Origin: Panagrolaimus kolymaensis | Lineage: Eukaryota; Nematoda; Chromadorea; Rhabditida; Panagrolaimidae | Length of the DNA: 64,000 nt | Assembly: GCA_028622995.1 (NCBI GenBank) | Contig: JAJQJQ010000008.1 | Coordinates: forward strand, 2,542,001 to 2,606,000 | Reading direction: 5' to 3' | In this document: in pieces, positions 10,800 to 24,215 of the stretch | Layout of the letters: each line of letters starts with the position of its first letter | How positions within the stretch are numbered: position 1 is the first letter of the stretch | Translations under genes and position numbers: made by a program | The notes under the pieces: generated by a model | Databases searched by the model: none | What the model was told of the DNA's origin: nothing | Seen by the model: only the letters and a program-made list of their open reading frames with translations

Positions 10800-11091
10800 T
10801 AACTTTCGTGTTTTATCAAATAATGAAATCTCAAAGATAAAATTAGAACCTTTATTTATTTTTTTCATTTTTAATTTTATTCAGAAAAATTTATTTAATG
10901 AAGCAAAATAAATAGAAAGAAAAACTTTGTTATCTATAAAAGATGAAGCAGGTTCTCTTCTTATACAAAGACTTTGCAGCAAGTAATGAATGCATTTTAT
11001 GATAAAAACAAAAAAACGTTTAAAAAACGTTATTACTTTTTATTGATTTTTTTGCTGATTTTTATTTAATTTGAGGCGATCTATTTTGAAA
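10800..11091. promoter_or_regulatory. Promoter region of Hsp70-like C (copy at 21529-21820)
   Basis: This short spacer between B and C repeats the conserved block: GTTATCTATAAAAGATGAAGC at about 10929, with TATAAAAG, GACTTTGCAGCAA, and an AAACGTTTAAAAAACG inverted motif before the ATG. The conservation with the B and D leaders, while flanking bases have drifted, suggests a shared core promoter. Confidence 0.55.
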
Positions 11092-13346
11092 ATGTCTTTT
11101 CATGTTGGAGTTGACCTATTATGGCCAAAAATGGCAGTGTATAATGAAAGCAATAAAGAAACAATTAATTTTAAAATTACAACGAAAAGTAAGTTTTTAA
11201 AGAATGCAAAAGTTTTGAAGCTATTTTTAAAAAAACTAAAATTATAGTTCGCGAAGAAAGTAAAAAAGAAGACATTGAAAAAATGTTTAAAGAAATAATA
11301 GCAAACATTAATGGAAAACTTGGATATGCTTGTATTTGGTGCCAAGAATATTATGGAAATGAAACTCGTAAAAGTTTTGTTGAAAAGGGAAAAGAAATCG
11401 GATTTTTAAATGTTCAAATTATTAACGAGAATATGTTGATTTATTTAGATTTTATTAAACAAATAAATCATAAACTAAAAAATGATACTTTTATTTGGAT
11501 ATCCGGCTCAAAGTATTTATATATATGGAAGAAAATAAATTCTAAAGCTAAAATGGTAAAAATGTTTGGATGTGGAACCAAATTTATTGAAATAATGAAA
11601 AAAGAAAAAAATGATTATGGCGATGAAATAAATCCAGATATTTATATTTACACTCTGTACTATGAACACTATGAACATGATTTGAACTTTATAAAGACTA
11701 TGTTTCCAAAATGTCAATGTTTGGAAGTAGAACCGTATTGGAGTTTTTCGGACGCCGCTTTAATAAAAGCCCGAATAATGGCAAATGATGAAGAAGTATT
11801 AGATTTTGATGTGGATGCGCAACTCGATGAAGATATTGATGTTAAAATAAATGAAAACGTAGTTATGTCAATAAAATTTTACGAATCATTACCTTTTGAA
11901 AAGACGATAACTATTGGTAATAATGAAAATGTTTTTTATGTAAATTACTCTTTAGAAAAATTTATTGTTAAAAAATATATATCCATTTTCCAGATTTTTG
12001 TTATTAATGAATATCAAGAAGAAATTCAAGTCACTCCGCCAATTGGAAGCTCTAAACCATATAAAATTGTTGTTAAAATAGATGAAAATAGAATTATAAC
12101 TATCGAATATATTTCACATTCATATATGATTCCAAAGAAAATAATTACCACTGGAAACATAAATGCAGTTGGAATTGATTTAGGAACTTCGAGATGCTTT
12201 GCTGCAGTAAATCGAAGAAATGGAATTGAAACTATTCCATTGGATAATATAGGAGAAAGACAACTTCCTTCTTATGTGTCTTTCAAAGAAAATGAAGAAG
12301 ATTGTGGCCAATACGTTGTAAGTAAACTACAACAAAATGCAAATTCTACTATTTTTGATTCCAAACGAATTATTGGAAGGAATTTTATCGATGTAAAAAT
12401 TGATGCAAATTGGCCGTTTGTTGTCGTTGATTTTGATGAAAAACCTATGATACAAGTTCAATGCACAAATGGTTTAAACTTTTATTCTTCTGAAGAAATT
12501 GCAGCGGTGTTATTAAAACATATAAAACAAAAAGCTGAAGAGATTCAAGGAAAGGAATTAAATGAAGTAGTCATAACTGTGCCCGCAACTTTTAATGAAC
12601 AACAAAAGCAAGCAACTCATGATGCTGCAATACAGGCTGGATGGAACCTTGTACATTTGTTTCCCGAGCCTATTGCAGCTGCTTTTGCTTATTTTGTTGA
12701 TCGTCCAATTCCAAATGAATTTACAATTTTGTTGTTTGATTTTGGTGGTGGAACTCTTGATGTTTGTGTTATTAAAGTGGTTAACGAAAATTTGAATATT
12801 ATAGCTACAGGAGGCGATGCAAATCTTGGTGGAAGAGATTTTGATAATATTTTATTTAACCACTTTTCGCAAATTTTGGAAGATCGTTACACAATAAAAG
12901 TAAATTCAAAAGAAAAATTAAAGTATTTATTATTACAAAAATGCATGGAAATCAAACATAATTTATCTGTAAGAAAAGAGGATATGTAAGTATAAAACTT
13001 GCTTATTTTGTTAAAATTGTCTATTTTTAGATTAGATGTCAGTGATTTTGACACACATTTAGAAGGCACAGTAACCATTGCCACTCATGAGTTAGAAACA
13101 ATGTCAACAAAACTTTTGGAAAAAACTCAAAATGTTATTATTGGAACTCTTTCAACAACAGAATATACCTCAAAAGATATACATAAAGTTTTATTAGTTG
13201 GTGGAAGTTCGCGAATGCCTATGATTCAACAACTTTTAAGAAAAATGTTTACAAAAGCCGAGCATTGTTGCGAAGAAAATCCTGATGAAGTTGTTGCCAT
13301 TGGAGCTGCTTATTATGCATATCATATAGCCAAAAATCTGAAATAA
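11092..13346 (+). CDS. Hsp70-like double-domain protein C, array copy 1
   Basis: Four exons: 11092-11188, 11248-11939, 11994-12985 and 13031-13346, giving 698 aa. The intron at 11940-11993 is 54 nt and stop-free, so the frame reads through it; GT-AG borders and the same splice position in genes A, B, D and E support removal. Domain order is as in B: pseudo-NBD (to ~230), LDFDV linker, SBD-beta (KIVVKIDENRIITIEYIS), then a canonical NBD from ~321 (GIDLGTS, FDSKRIIG, LLFDFGGGTLDV, NLGGRDFD, LLVGGSSRMP) that ends the protein (IAKNLK). Genes B and D have an extra small exon between SBD-beta and NBD that C lacks. There is no CaaX box, ER-retention signal or EEVD end. Being intact, with conserved catalytic residues, the C-terminal NBD probably binds ATP. 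Confidence 0.88.
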
Positions 13347-13486
13347 TTTTTTAATGAATGTTTTCTGTTAATTCAGTAGTTTTAATCAATTTTTCTTTAT
13401 CGCCTATTATGTTGGTGTATATTTAAAAAAAATTAATTAAGTAAAAAATGTAAAGACGTTTTTTTAAGATTTATGAAAGCTTAAAC

Positions 13487-14564
13487 CAGCCCTGTAAGCA
13501 AACCGACATTTTTGTAGGTTGAAACCGACAGTTGTCGGTTTAGACCGACAAATTTTTTTTCTCAGAAATGATGAAATTATGAATGAATAATTAATTTTAA
13601 ATTTTTCTGCGCTATTAATTTACTATAAAACACAATTTTGAGGTTGTCGGTCCAAACCGACACTTTTTGGGCCTTGTCGGTCCAGACCGACAGTTGTCGG
13701 TCTGGACCGACAGATGTTTTTTTGAACCGACAATAAATATTTTTGAAGGAGTTTCTCTATAAAATGATTAGAAAATACTTTAAAATTAATTTAAAACATT
13801 ATAAAAACCATCCATGTATCAATATCAACCATTTATGGTATTTATTGTATATCGTGTGCTATTTTGGTGTATTTTTGTGACTCAAAAAAATCAAAATCTT
13901 CAAAATCTAAATTTTTGGCTTAGAATCAATGATTATACACTAATTTGGGGGCGTAGAATCCGAATTTGAAGGCTGCGGGCCTAGATGTCTTTCTAGTTCT
14001 AGAGTTATGATTTTTTGAAATATGCAAATTTTGACTTCTCCAAAAAAAATTTTATGAGCAGGTCAAACATTTAAACTGTTATCAAATTCGGATTCTACGG
14101 CCCCAAATTAGTGTATAATCATTGATTCTAAGCCAAAAATTTAGATTTTGAAGATTTTGATTTTTTTGAGTCACAAAAATACACCAAAATAGCACACGAT
14201 ATACAATAAATACCATAAATGGTTGATATTGATACATGGATGGTTTTTATAATGTTTTAAATTAATTTTAAAGTATTTTCTAATCATTTTATAGAGAAAC
14301 TCCTTCAAAAATATTTATTGTCGGTTCAAAAAAACATCTGTCGGTCCAGACCGACAACTGTCGGTCTGGACCGACAAGGCCCAAAAAGTGTCGGTTTGGA
14401 CCGACAACCTCAAAATTGTGTTTTATAGTAAATTAATAGCGCAGAAAAATTTAAAATTAATTATTCATTCATAATTTCATCATTTCTGAGAAAAAAAATT
14501 TGTCGGTCTAAACCGACAACTGTCGGTTTCAACCTACAAAAATGTCGGTTTGCTTACAGGGCTG
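13487..14564. mobile_element. hAT-type foldback MITE, family 2, copy 1
   Basis: The 1,078-bp element begins CAGCCCTGTAAGCAAACC and ends with its inverse GGTTTGCTTACAGGGCTG, flanked by the perfect 8-bp duplication GCTTAAAC (13479-13486, 14565-14572). The empty site is preserved at 3833-3840. Arms of about 480 bp fold back around a centre near 13970-14080. Outer arm parts carry many TGTCGGT/ACCGACA motifs, as in family 1. It has no transposase. Confidence 0.95.
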
Positions 14565-14999
14565 GCTTAAACAGTTATTTTACATCTATCAGAATCACCT
14601 TTTCGAAGTCATTCACATTAAATTTTTGAGAAATAAAAGAAAAAAGGGTGGCGAAGTTTAAATTTTTCTTTTTAACCCCGAAAGGCAAACTTAGATTTTT
14701 ATGCTTGTAATAAGTCTATAAAATAACATTCAAATTATCTTATCCTATTATTCATTCAATTAAACAGTGGAGACTTAATTTTGCAACAAAAATTCGCGTT
14801 TATTTTCGAATAATTTGGGCAATAAAATTTTTTTACAAAAATCATATAATTATTATGAAAAATTTATTATGACAAAATAAAATTATTGTTTTAAGAAAAA
14901 GAAATCAAAAAAATTAAAAGAAAATAGATTTTCAACATTTGAAATAATCAAAAATAAAAAAAAAATATTATACAATTTTAAAAAGAAATTTTAGAATGG

Positions 15000-16748
15000 C
15001 TAAATCACAAGTCTTTCCATGCTTATACAAATCAAATATTGTGTTTCCATCTTAATCAAGGTTTCAGTTAATTTTATTTTTAAATTTGTCAAAACTTTTG
15101 ATACATCAGAATCAATTTGAAGTTCTCCCATATTTTTACAAATTTTTTCGAGTTGAATGCTGAAAAAAATGTTTATTTCGTTAAAAAAAACAGAGATGTT
15201 GCCGACGATTATTTTTTGTTTGTAATTTTTTCTCTCAATATCTTACCTTAATTCTTGAATATTATTCAATAAAGTGCGAGAAATCTTTTCATCTCTTGAA
15301 AAATGGTTGAAATCTTTTTGAACCATGTCAACATAAGCAAAGAGGACCTTGTCAAGAGTTTTGGCAAACTCATGCATCATAGCTTCAGAGAGTTCATGAT
15401 CTGGACAATTTATCTAAAAAATAAATATTTCCGTTAAAATGTTCAATTTCAAAACCAAAGTTTATTTTTACCTGCATTAAAAATTTATGAGTTTCATTAA
15501 GTTGAGTAAATATATCAACTACAGAGCTACTGCAATTTGCATGCTGAGAAATTTGGGGAAAGTTACTTGATTTATCAAAATTATAAGCATTTCGAAGAAT
15601 ATCCATTGAATGTTCATCATTTTCATTCAACCATTCCATAATGAAAGGTACAAACCATTCAGAAAATTCAGGAATTGCTGATTTAAAATTGTTTAAATTT
15701 GCTATGTATTTTAAATAAAACTTTTTGACACGCAAGAATAAATTTAAGTAATCCGAAGTTTTATAAATTTTAGTTGTTGTTGCCTGATTTTCGAGAAATA
15801 TTTTTAGATCGTTTTGATAAGCAATCCATAAAGTTTCAGCTGATAATTCACCGACATTAAGTTCATGGGAAAATTGATGGAAAATTGGAGTATAAATAAA
15901 TTGGTCTTCTTCAATAATTTGTATTAGATATTCAAGTAAATCTTTCCAAAACTCAATCGAATTATTTTGGTCGCCATTTTTTTCTACACATTTATTGAAC
16001 ATATATTCATAAGTTGTATAAAATTTGAAAAAAATACTCTTAGCTTAGATTAAAATTTGGGGATTCGAAGGTTTGGTTTTCATTCAAAAATGCAATTTAA
16101 AATTTGTGATGATTGAAGAATAAATCCATGCTCTTTTTTTAATAAGGAAAAATGGGAACACCAAAACTTGAATCCAAGTTCATAAAATAAAAACTCACAA
16201 ATTCAAAAACTTTTTCTGTAATTTGCGATTTATTGAAAAATTCCTTAATAAATTTAGCTAAGAAATCATCTGAGCCGTTGCGTTCCTAAAATTAATATTT
16301 TTTGATATTTTTAAAAATCTTTGTTGTATTCTCACTTTTAAATCTGTTGTTGTTTTCGTAGTTTCGCTGCCGGTTAGTTCCGTGGATGGCGTAGTTCCAT
16401 CCAAAGCAGTGGAAGAATACTTTGAAGTTAATGCATATTTTTTACTGATATTAAGTGCATTAAAAACTGCTTTTAAAGTCAATAAACATTCATTTTTTGA
16501 TTTGCACTTTTGGAATATATCGGTTTCAATTAAATATGCATCAGTGAACAATGAAAAATCCAATCCTATTTCAATGGTTTTAATTAATTCTTTTTCACTG
16601 AAACAAATTTATCTCATTTTTTAAATAAATTTTAATTTTTGGAAACTTACATTTCATAAACAATTTTATCGCGAAATATTTGTGATGGCCAATCTTCACT
16701 GCAAACAACAAGGTCCGAGTGGACGTCAGGCGTTTCTTGTTGTTGCAT
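15000..16748 (-). CDS. KIX-domain MDT-15-like protein, array copy 2
   Basis: Same six-exon structure and 446-aa product as the gene at 4271, shifted by 10,729 bp: KIX domain near residues 18-90, with no Gln-rich region. Only intronic or silent differences from copy 1 were noticed. It is divergent from the F-box-like gene at 17547. Confidence 0.68.
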
Positions 16749-17546
16749 TGTTGTAATCTTAGGAATGTTTAAAGTTTTTCTCAAGCAAGTTTGATTTTAA
16801 CAATTTAAAAAGTACGCTGAAATTTAACCAATTTTAAGTTACGGAAAAACAAATCAAAAACAAGAATGTTTGAAACAAGTAAAAAGAAACAAATTCAATA
16901 AATTTCTGTTCTTCTTGCGGCAAGAAAAAAAAGATAGCAACCTAAAATAAAAAAGCATGCTATTGATTTTTATCTTGGAAGCTGGCAGCTGGAAAAAATT
17001 GGCAATGCCACTATTTTTATGCATCCCCCCTCGCGGCACCCTCTTCCCTTTTCCTATAAGCTGCCACCCACAGCTAAAACACTCACATGCAGAAAAAAAG
17101 GTAGTTTTCTCTTATTTTTTTTCATCCTCCTTTTTTGGTTGGAGATGGAAAAGATGCATGAACAACAAATGCGACGCGACATTAGTACCATGAAGGCTTC
17201 AAAAGTAAACAAAAAAAACATGTGCGCCCAGTGTCAGTCAGAGTAACAGCTAAAAGGCGCAAAATTAATCAATAAATTAAGTTTGAATCCTTTTCTTTAT
17301 CTCAAATTCTTTCCAAGAAAAATAGCTATTCTTGTGACCTGGATTAATTCAAATGATAGAACTCATGAAAAATAAGGTCACTTTCTTCCTTCGAAAGTTC
17401 ACTAAAAATATATCTCTAAGGGCAAAAAAAGAAATAAGAGGTTGGGCAGGCAGTCAGAAAAAAAAAATATAACTTTATTCTTATTTTTTCCTAACTTATT
17501 TTTCATTTTCTATGCTCAATTGATTTGATCTAAAGCTGCTGAAATT

Positions 17547-18380
17547 ATGACTCCCAATTATTTTATCCATCCAAATCCCGCTGCTTTTGATGTCGTTGGT
17601 CATCAAAATTTTCCACTTCCATTTGGAATTATTTCTTATATAACTCAAAATCCAAAATCCGCCAATGGACTATTAAATCTACAAAAAACTTGCAAATATT
17701 TTTTTCTGAAAAATAAAATAATTTTTTGTGATAAAGATTTTTGGCAAAGAAATAATGAATTGTATTGTTATACCATTCACAACCTTTATGGAAGAAAAAT
17801 TTGTTTTGATGATTACATTAACAAATTTAAATTTTGGTTGGTTGAAGGTTTAACAAGTGATGGTAAAAATCCATTACAAATTCCAAAATATATTTATCGT
17901 TGCACCCTTAATTATTTATATATTCCAAAACAAAATTTAACTTTGAAAGAAATTGATTTTCTTATGGATGGCGGAAAAATTACTTGGTTGAATTTGTGGA
18001 ACACAAACATTAAAAATAGCAATGGTGTCTTAGTTTCAATAGACAAAATTCTTCTCAAAGTTCCGATTGTTGAACGTTTGGATTATCATTGCGAAAATGA
18101 AATTTATACGAATGAAACCTTTGAAAATATAAAACTATTAACACCAAACTCAAAATGGAATGAAATCAAAATTTTAATTACCAAAGTTTCCTTAAAGATT
18201 GATATTACACTTTTATGCAATTTTATTCGAATGAATGCCACTGAAGAAACTTGTTATTCATTTCTTTTAAAAACAGATGAAAACAATGAATTGTATGAAA
18301 AAATTGTCCAAAAAGCGTTTGATAAAATTACTGAAAATTATGAAAATAAATATGTAAAACCTGAAATCTCTTTTGATTAA
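17547..18380 (+). CDS. F-box-like protein, array copy 2
   Basis: Same 277-aa protein as copy 1 at 6818; the one difference noticed (17708) is a silent Leu codon change. The degenerate F-box-like module is at residues ~22-53. Confidence 0.72.
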   Translation: MTPNYFIHPNPAAFDVVGHQNFPLPFGIISYITQNPKSANGLLNLQKTCKYFFLKNKIIFCDKDFWQRNNELYCYTIHNLYGRKICFDDYINKFKFWLVEGLTSDGKNPLQIPKYIYRCTLNYLYIPKQNLTLKEIDFLMDGGKITWLNLWNTNIKNSNGVLVSIDKILLKVPIVERLDYHCENEIYTNETFENIKLLTPNSKWNEIKILITKVSLKIDITLLCNFIRMNATEETCYSFLLKTDENNELYEKIVQKAFDKITENYENKYVKPEISFD

Positions 18381-19024
18381 TCTTTTTTTCTTCAGATTCA
18401 ACCGAATTTTTTTTGTTTATTCATATTTATTTTTTTAATAAAACTGTTTCTTTTAAATAAAATCTTTCTCAACTTTAGATGATTGATTGCTTTTTAAAAA
18501 ATTTTTGTATAAAAGTAGACCTAATCTTTCATATTGTTGTTTGCGATAATGAGAAGTGAGATGTTATGCCGCAGTGGATGGGAAAACTAATTAGAAAATC
18601 TAATTCTTTGTAAATTCCGAGCGTTATTGATTAAAATTATTTGTCCATTTAATTTTTTAAATAACTTTTTTTTAAATAATTTTATGAAAGAAAAAATACC
18701 GCTATCATTTAGGAAAAACAGTTTAGGTAGTATCGTAAACCACATACCGAACAAGTGCCAAATTATCTAATGAGAAGGATAAAATTAGGGCTTTTAAGTT
18801 CTTTTTCTATTTTACTTTAAATTGTCATTTAATTGTGTAAAATAAATAAAAAAAAAAATTGTTATCTATAAAAGATGAAGCTTGTTCTTTTTTTACACAA
18901 AGATTTTGCAGCGAGTAATGCTTTTATTGATAAAAACTAAAAACGTTAAAAAAAGATTATTAGTTTTTATTGATTTTTATTTTTTACTGGATTTTTATTT
19001 AATTTGAGACAATTAATTTTGAAA

Positions 19025-21512
19025 ATGTCTTTTCAAGTTGGAATTTTCCCAATGGATGGTAAAGTTGCAGTGTATAATGAAAACAATAAAGAAACAATTA
19101 ATTTTAAAATTACAACGAAAAGTAAGTTTTTAAAGAATGCAAAAGTTTTGAAGCTATTTTTAAAAAAACTAAAATTATAGTTCGCGAAGAAAGTAAAAAA
19201 GAAGACATTGAAAAAATGTTTAAAGAAATAAAAACAAAAATTATTGGAAAACCTGGATATGTTTGTATTTATTTGCTTTACTATTACAATAATCAAATTC
19301 GTATAAATTTTATTGAAAAAGGAAAAGAATTTGGATTTATGAATGTTCAAATTATTAATGAGAATATGTCACTTTATTTAGAATATATTACACAAATAAA
19401 TCAAAAACCAAAAAACGGTGATATTATTTGGATGTACAAGTACGGAAGTCTACATATATGGAAAAAAGTAAATTCTAAAGCTAAAATGGTAAAAATGCTT
19501 GGATGTGGAACCAAGGAAAGATTTATTGAAATAATGCAAAAAGAAAAAAATGATAATGGCAACGAAATAACCTCAGATATTTTTATTTATAATAAGTTCG
19601 ATTCTGCTGATTTGAACTTTATAAAGAGTATGTTTCCAAAATGTCAATGTTTTGAAGTACTATCAAATATGAATTTTTCGGTACCCGCTTTAATAAAAGC
19701 TCGAATAATGGCAAAAGATGAAGAAGTTTTAGATTTTGATGTGGATGCGCAACTCGATGAAGATATTGATGTTAAAATAAATGAAAACGTAGTTATGTCA
19801 ATAAAAAAGTACGAATCATTACCTTTTGAAAAAACATTGTCACTGCATGATGATAACGAAAAGGTCCTTAAAGTAATTTCACTTTTTACATTATTTTTTT
19901 AGTTTTAAAAATGTTTAAACGCTTTAGATATTTTCTTTTGGTGTGCTTCGAGATGAAATTAAGGTATCACAGATAAAAGAAATTTATAAATCAGATAGAA
20001 TTTTGGTAAAAATTGACGAAAATGGAATAATAACAATTGATACTGCTATGCCTTCTGTTAATGTAAGATGTATATATTTTTTCTTATATTTATTTATTAA
20101 CTTAATTTTAATAGTGTCTTACAAAACAGTTAGCTATAAAATATGAAAAGAAAGAAACAACTAATTTACAATCTTGGGTATGACATTTAAAAAAAAAAAT
20201 TTATTTTTGTTGATAAATTACAGATAACTGCGAATCAAAGCAAAAATTCGGAGCACGTTTTAACTTCATTTGAAAAACGAAGCATGATATCAATTGATGA
20301 CAATAACAGTAATATAGTGGGAATAGATCTTGGAACAACACGTTGTTTTGCAGCTGTGAATAGAAGAAATAAAATTGAAACTATAGCATTAGATAATACA
20401 GGAGAAAGACCCCTCCCCTCTTATGTATCTTTTAATGATGAAAAAGATTTATGTGGCCAAATTGTTATAAATCAGTTTCAAAATAATGAAAAATCAACCG
20501 TTTATGATTCTAAGCGAATTATTGGGATGGATTTTACTGAAGTGGAAATTAATCAAACATGGTCTTTTAAAGTTGTCAATGATAAAAATAAACCAATAAT
20601 TCTAATTAATGATGGAAAAATTAAAAAGGCCCCTGAAGAAATAGCAGCGGTTTTATTAAAACATATAAAACTAAAAGCTGAAGAAATTCAAGGAAAAGAA
20701 TTGGGTGAAGTTGTAATAACCATTCCAGCAGATTTTAGTCAAAATCAAAAAATTGCAACTCATGTTGCTGCACTTTTAGCAGGATGGGAAACTGTGCATT
20801 TTTTAGCTGAACCAATTGCTGCTTCAATTGCATATTTTGTCGAACGACCTATCCCTTTAAATTTCAATTTGCTTTTATTTGATCTTGGTGGAGGCACCCT
20901 GGATATATCTATTTTTAAAATTGTAAAAGACAAACTTAAAATTGAAGCCATCAATGGAGATGCAAATTTGGGTGGAAGAGATTTTGATAAATTATTATTT
21001 GATTATTTTAAAAGTTTTTTGAAAAAAGAAAATAACATAGAAATTGAAGAAAATGGCTCTCTAAAGTATCGTTTGATGGAAAAATCCATGGAAATTAAAC
21101 ATACTTTGTCCACAGAAACTGAAACAAGGTAAGATTTATTCTTTTTAAAGTAAAAGCTTTTTTAAAAATTATTCTTAGTTTGGATGTAAGTGATTTTAAT
21201 AGCAAAACGGATAGTTATCTGAACATTACACGAGTTGAGTTTGAAAGAAAAGCATTTCCATTATTAAATCGCATACAAGAAACTTTAATCCAAACTTTAT
21301 CCAATACAGATTACACTGCTCTTGATAAAAATAAAATACTTCTTGTTGGTGGTGGAAGTAAGATGCCTATGATAAAAAGTTTAGTACAGGATATGTTTAC
21401 AAATGCTGAACATTCATATGATAGACATCCTGATGAAATTATCGCTACAGGAGCTGCATATTATGCTTCATATTTAAGCTCACAAAACAATTCTTATTGC
21501 TCTTTAATGTAA
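19025..21512 (+). CDS. Hsp70-like double-domain protein B, array copy 2, CaaX C-terminus
   Basis: Exons 19025-19121, 19181-19872, 19928-20062, 20115-20177, 20224-21128 and 21179-21512; 741 aa. Architecture as in the copy at 8296, ending CSLM. One missense difference was seen: LDINK in copy 1 reads LDKNK here (21328), just before the ILLVGGGSKMP adenosine-binding motif. All phosphate-loop and catalytic residues are unchanged. Confidence 0.88.
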
Positions 21513-21820
21513 TTTTATAAAAAACGTATAACTTTCGTGTTTTATCAAATAATGAAATCTCAAAGATAAAATTAGAACCTTTATTTATTTTTTTCATTTT
21601 TAATTTTATTCAGAAAAATTTATTTAATGAAGCAAAATAAATAGAAAGAAAAACTTTGTTATCTATAAAAGATGAAGCAGGTTCTCTTCTTATACAAAGA
21701 CTTTGCAGCAAGTAATGAATGCATTTTATGATAAAAACAAAAAAACGTTTAAAAAACGTTATTACTTTTTATTGATTTTTTTGCTGATTTTTATTTAATT
21801 TGAGGCGATCTATTTTGAAA

Positions 21821-24075
21821 ATGTCTTTTCATGTTGGAGTTGACCTATTATGGCCAAAAATGGCAGTGTATAATGAAAGCAATAAAGAAACAATTAATTT
21901 TAAAATTACAACGAAAAGTAAGTTTTTAAAGAATGCAAAAGTTTTGAAGCTATTTTTAAAAAAACTAAAATTATAGTTCGCGAAGAAAGTAAAAAAGAAG
22001 ACATTGAAAAAATGTTTAAAGAAATAATAGCAAACATTAATGGAAAACTTGGATATGCTTGTATTTGGTGCCAAGAATATTATGGAAATGAAACTCGTAA
22101 AAGTTTTGTTGAAAAGGGAAAAGAAATCGGATTTTTAAATGTTCAAATTATTAACGAGAATATGTTGATTTATTTAGATTTTATTAAACAAATAAATCAT
22201 AAACTAAAAAATGATACTTTTATTTGGATATCCGGCTCAAAGTATTTATATATATGGAAGAAAATAAATTCTAAAGCTAAAATGGTAAAAATGTTTGGAT
22301 GTGGAACCAAATTTATTGAAATAATGAAAAAAGAAAAAAATGATTATGGCGATGAAATAAATCCAGATATTTATATTTACACTCTGTACTATGAACACTA
22401 TGAACATGATTTGAACTTTATAAAGACTATGTTTCCAAAATGTCAATGTTTGGAAGTAGAACCGTATTGGAGTTTTTCGGACGCCGCTTTAATAAAAGCC
22501 CGAATAATGGCAAATGATGAAGAAGTATTAGATTTTGATGTGGATGCGCAACTCGATGAAGATATTGATGTTAAAATAAATGAAAACGTAGTTATGTCAA
22601 TAAAATTTTACGAATCATTACCTTTTGAAAAGACGATAACTATTGGTAATAATGAAAATGTTTTTTATGTAAATTACTCTTTAGAAAAATTTATTGTTAA
22701 AAAATATATATCCATTTTCCAGATTTTTGTTATTAATGAATATCAAGAAGAAATTCAAGTCACTCCGCCAATTGGAAGCTCTAAACCATATAAAATTGTT
22801 GTTAAAATAGATGAAAATAGAATTATAACTATCGAATATATTTCACATTCATATATGATTCCAAAGAAAATAATTACCACTGGAAACATAAATGCAGTTG
22901 GAATTGATTTAGGAACTTCGAGATGCTTTGCTGCAGTAAATCGAAGAAATGGAATTGAAACTATTCCATTGGATAATATAGGAGAAAGACAACTTCCTTC
23001 TTATGTGTCTTTCAAAGAAAATGAAGAAGATTGTGGCCAATACGTTGTAAGTAAACTACAACAAAATGCAAATTCTACTATTTTTGATTCCAAACGAATT
23101 ATTGGAAGGAATTTTATCGATGTAAAAATTGATGCAAATTGGCCGTTTGTTGTCGTTGATTTTGATGAAAAACCTATGATACAAGTTCAATGCACAAATG
23201 GTTTAAACTTTTATTCTTCTGAAGAAATTGCAGCGGTGTTATTAAAACATATAAAACAAAAAGCTGAAGAGATTCAAGGAAAGGAATTAAATGAAGTAGT
23301 CATAACTGTGCCCGCAACTTTTAATGAACAACAAAAGCAAGCAACTCATGATGCTGCAATACAGGCTGGATGGAACCTTGTACATTTGTTTCCCGAGCCT
23401 ATTGCAGCTGCTTTTGCTTATTTTGTTGATCGTCCAATTCCAAATGAATTTACAATTTTGTTGTTTGATTTTGGTGGTGGAACTCTTGATGTTTGTGTTA
23501 TTAAAGTGGTTAACGAAAATTTGAATATTATAGCTACAGGAGGCGATGCAAATCTTGGTGGAAGAGATTTTGATAATATTTTATTTAACCACTTTTCGCA
23601 AATTTTGGAAGATCGTTACACAATAAAAGTAAATTCAAAAGAAAAATTAAAGTATTTATTATTACAAAAATGCATGGAAATCAAACATAATTTATCTGTA
23701 AGAAAAGAGGATATGTAAGTATAAAACTTGCTTATTTTGTTAAAATTGTCTATTTTTAGATTAGATGTCAGTGATTTTGACACACATTTAGAAGGCACAG
23801 TAACCATTGCCACTCATGAGTTAGAAACAATGTCAACAAAACTTTTGGAAAAAACTCAAAATGTTATTATTGGAACTCTTTCAACAACAGAATATACCTC
23901 AAAAGATATACATAAAGTTTTATTAGTTGGTGGAAGTTCGCGAATGCCTATGATTCAACAACTTTTAAGAAAAATGTTTACAAAAGCCGAGCATTGTTGC
24001 GAAGAAAATCCTGATGAAGTTGTTGCCATTGGAGCTGCTTATTATGCATATCATATAGCCAAAAATCTGAAATAA
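21821..24075 (+). CDS. Hsp70-like double-domain protein C, array copy 2
   Basis: Exons 21821-21917, 21977-22668, 22723-23714 and 23760-24075; 698 aa, apparently identical to the copy at 11092, including the in-frame 54-nt intron at 22669-22722. The canonical NBD forms the C-terminus with no substrate-binding domain behind it. Confidence 0.88.
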
Positions 24076-24215
24076 TTTTTTAATGAATGTTTTCTGTTAA
24101 TTCAGTAGTTTTAATCAATTTTTCTTTATCGCCTATTATGTTGGTGTATATTTAAAAAAAATTAATTAAGTAAAAAATGTAAAGACGTTTTTTTAAGATT
24201 TATGAAAGCTTAAAC

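Noticed and set aside
13487..14564. CRISPR-like array of TGTCGGT motifs
   Set aside because: The motifs are arranged palindromically without regular spacers, and the element has hAT ends in a eukaryotic context.
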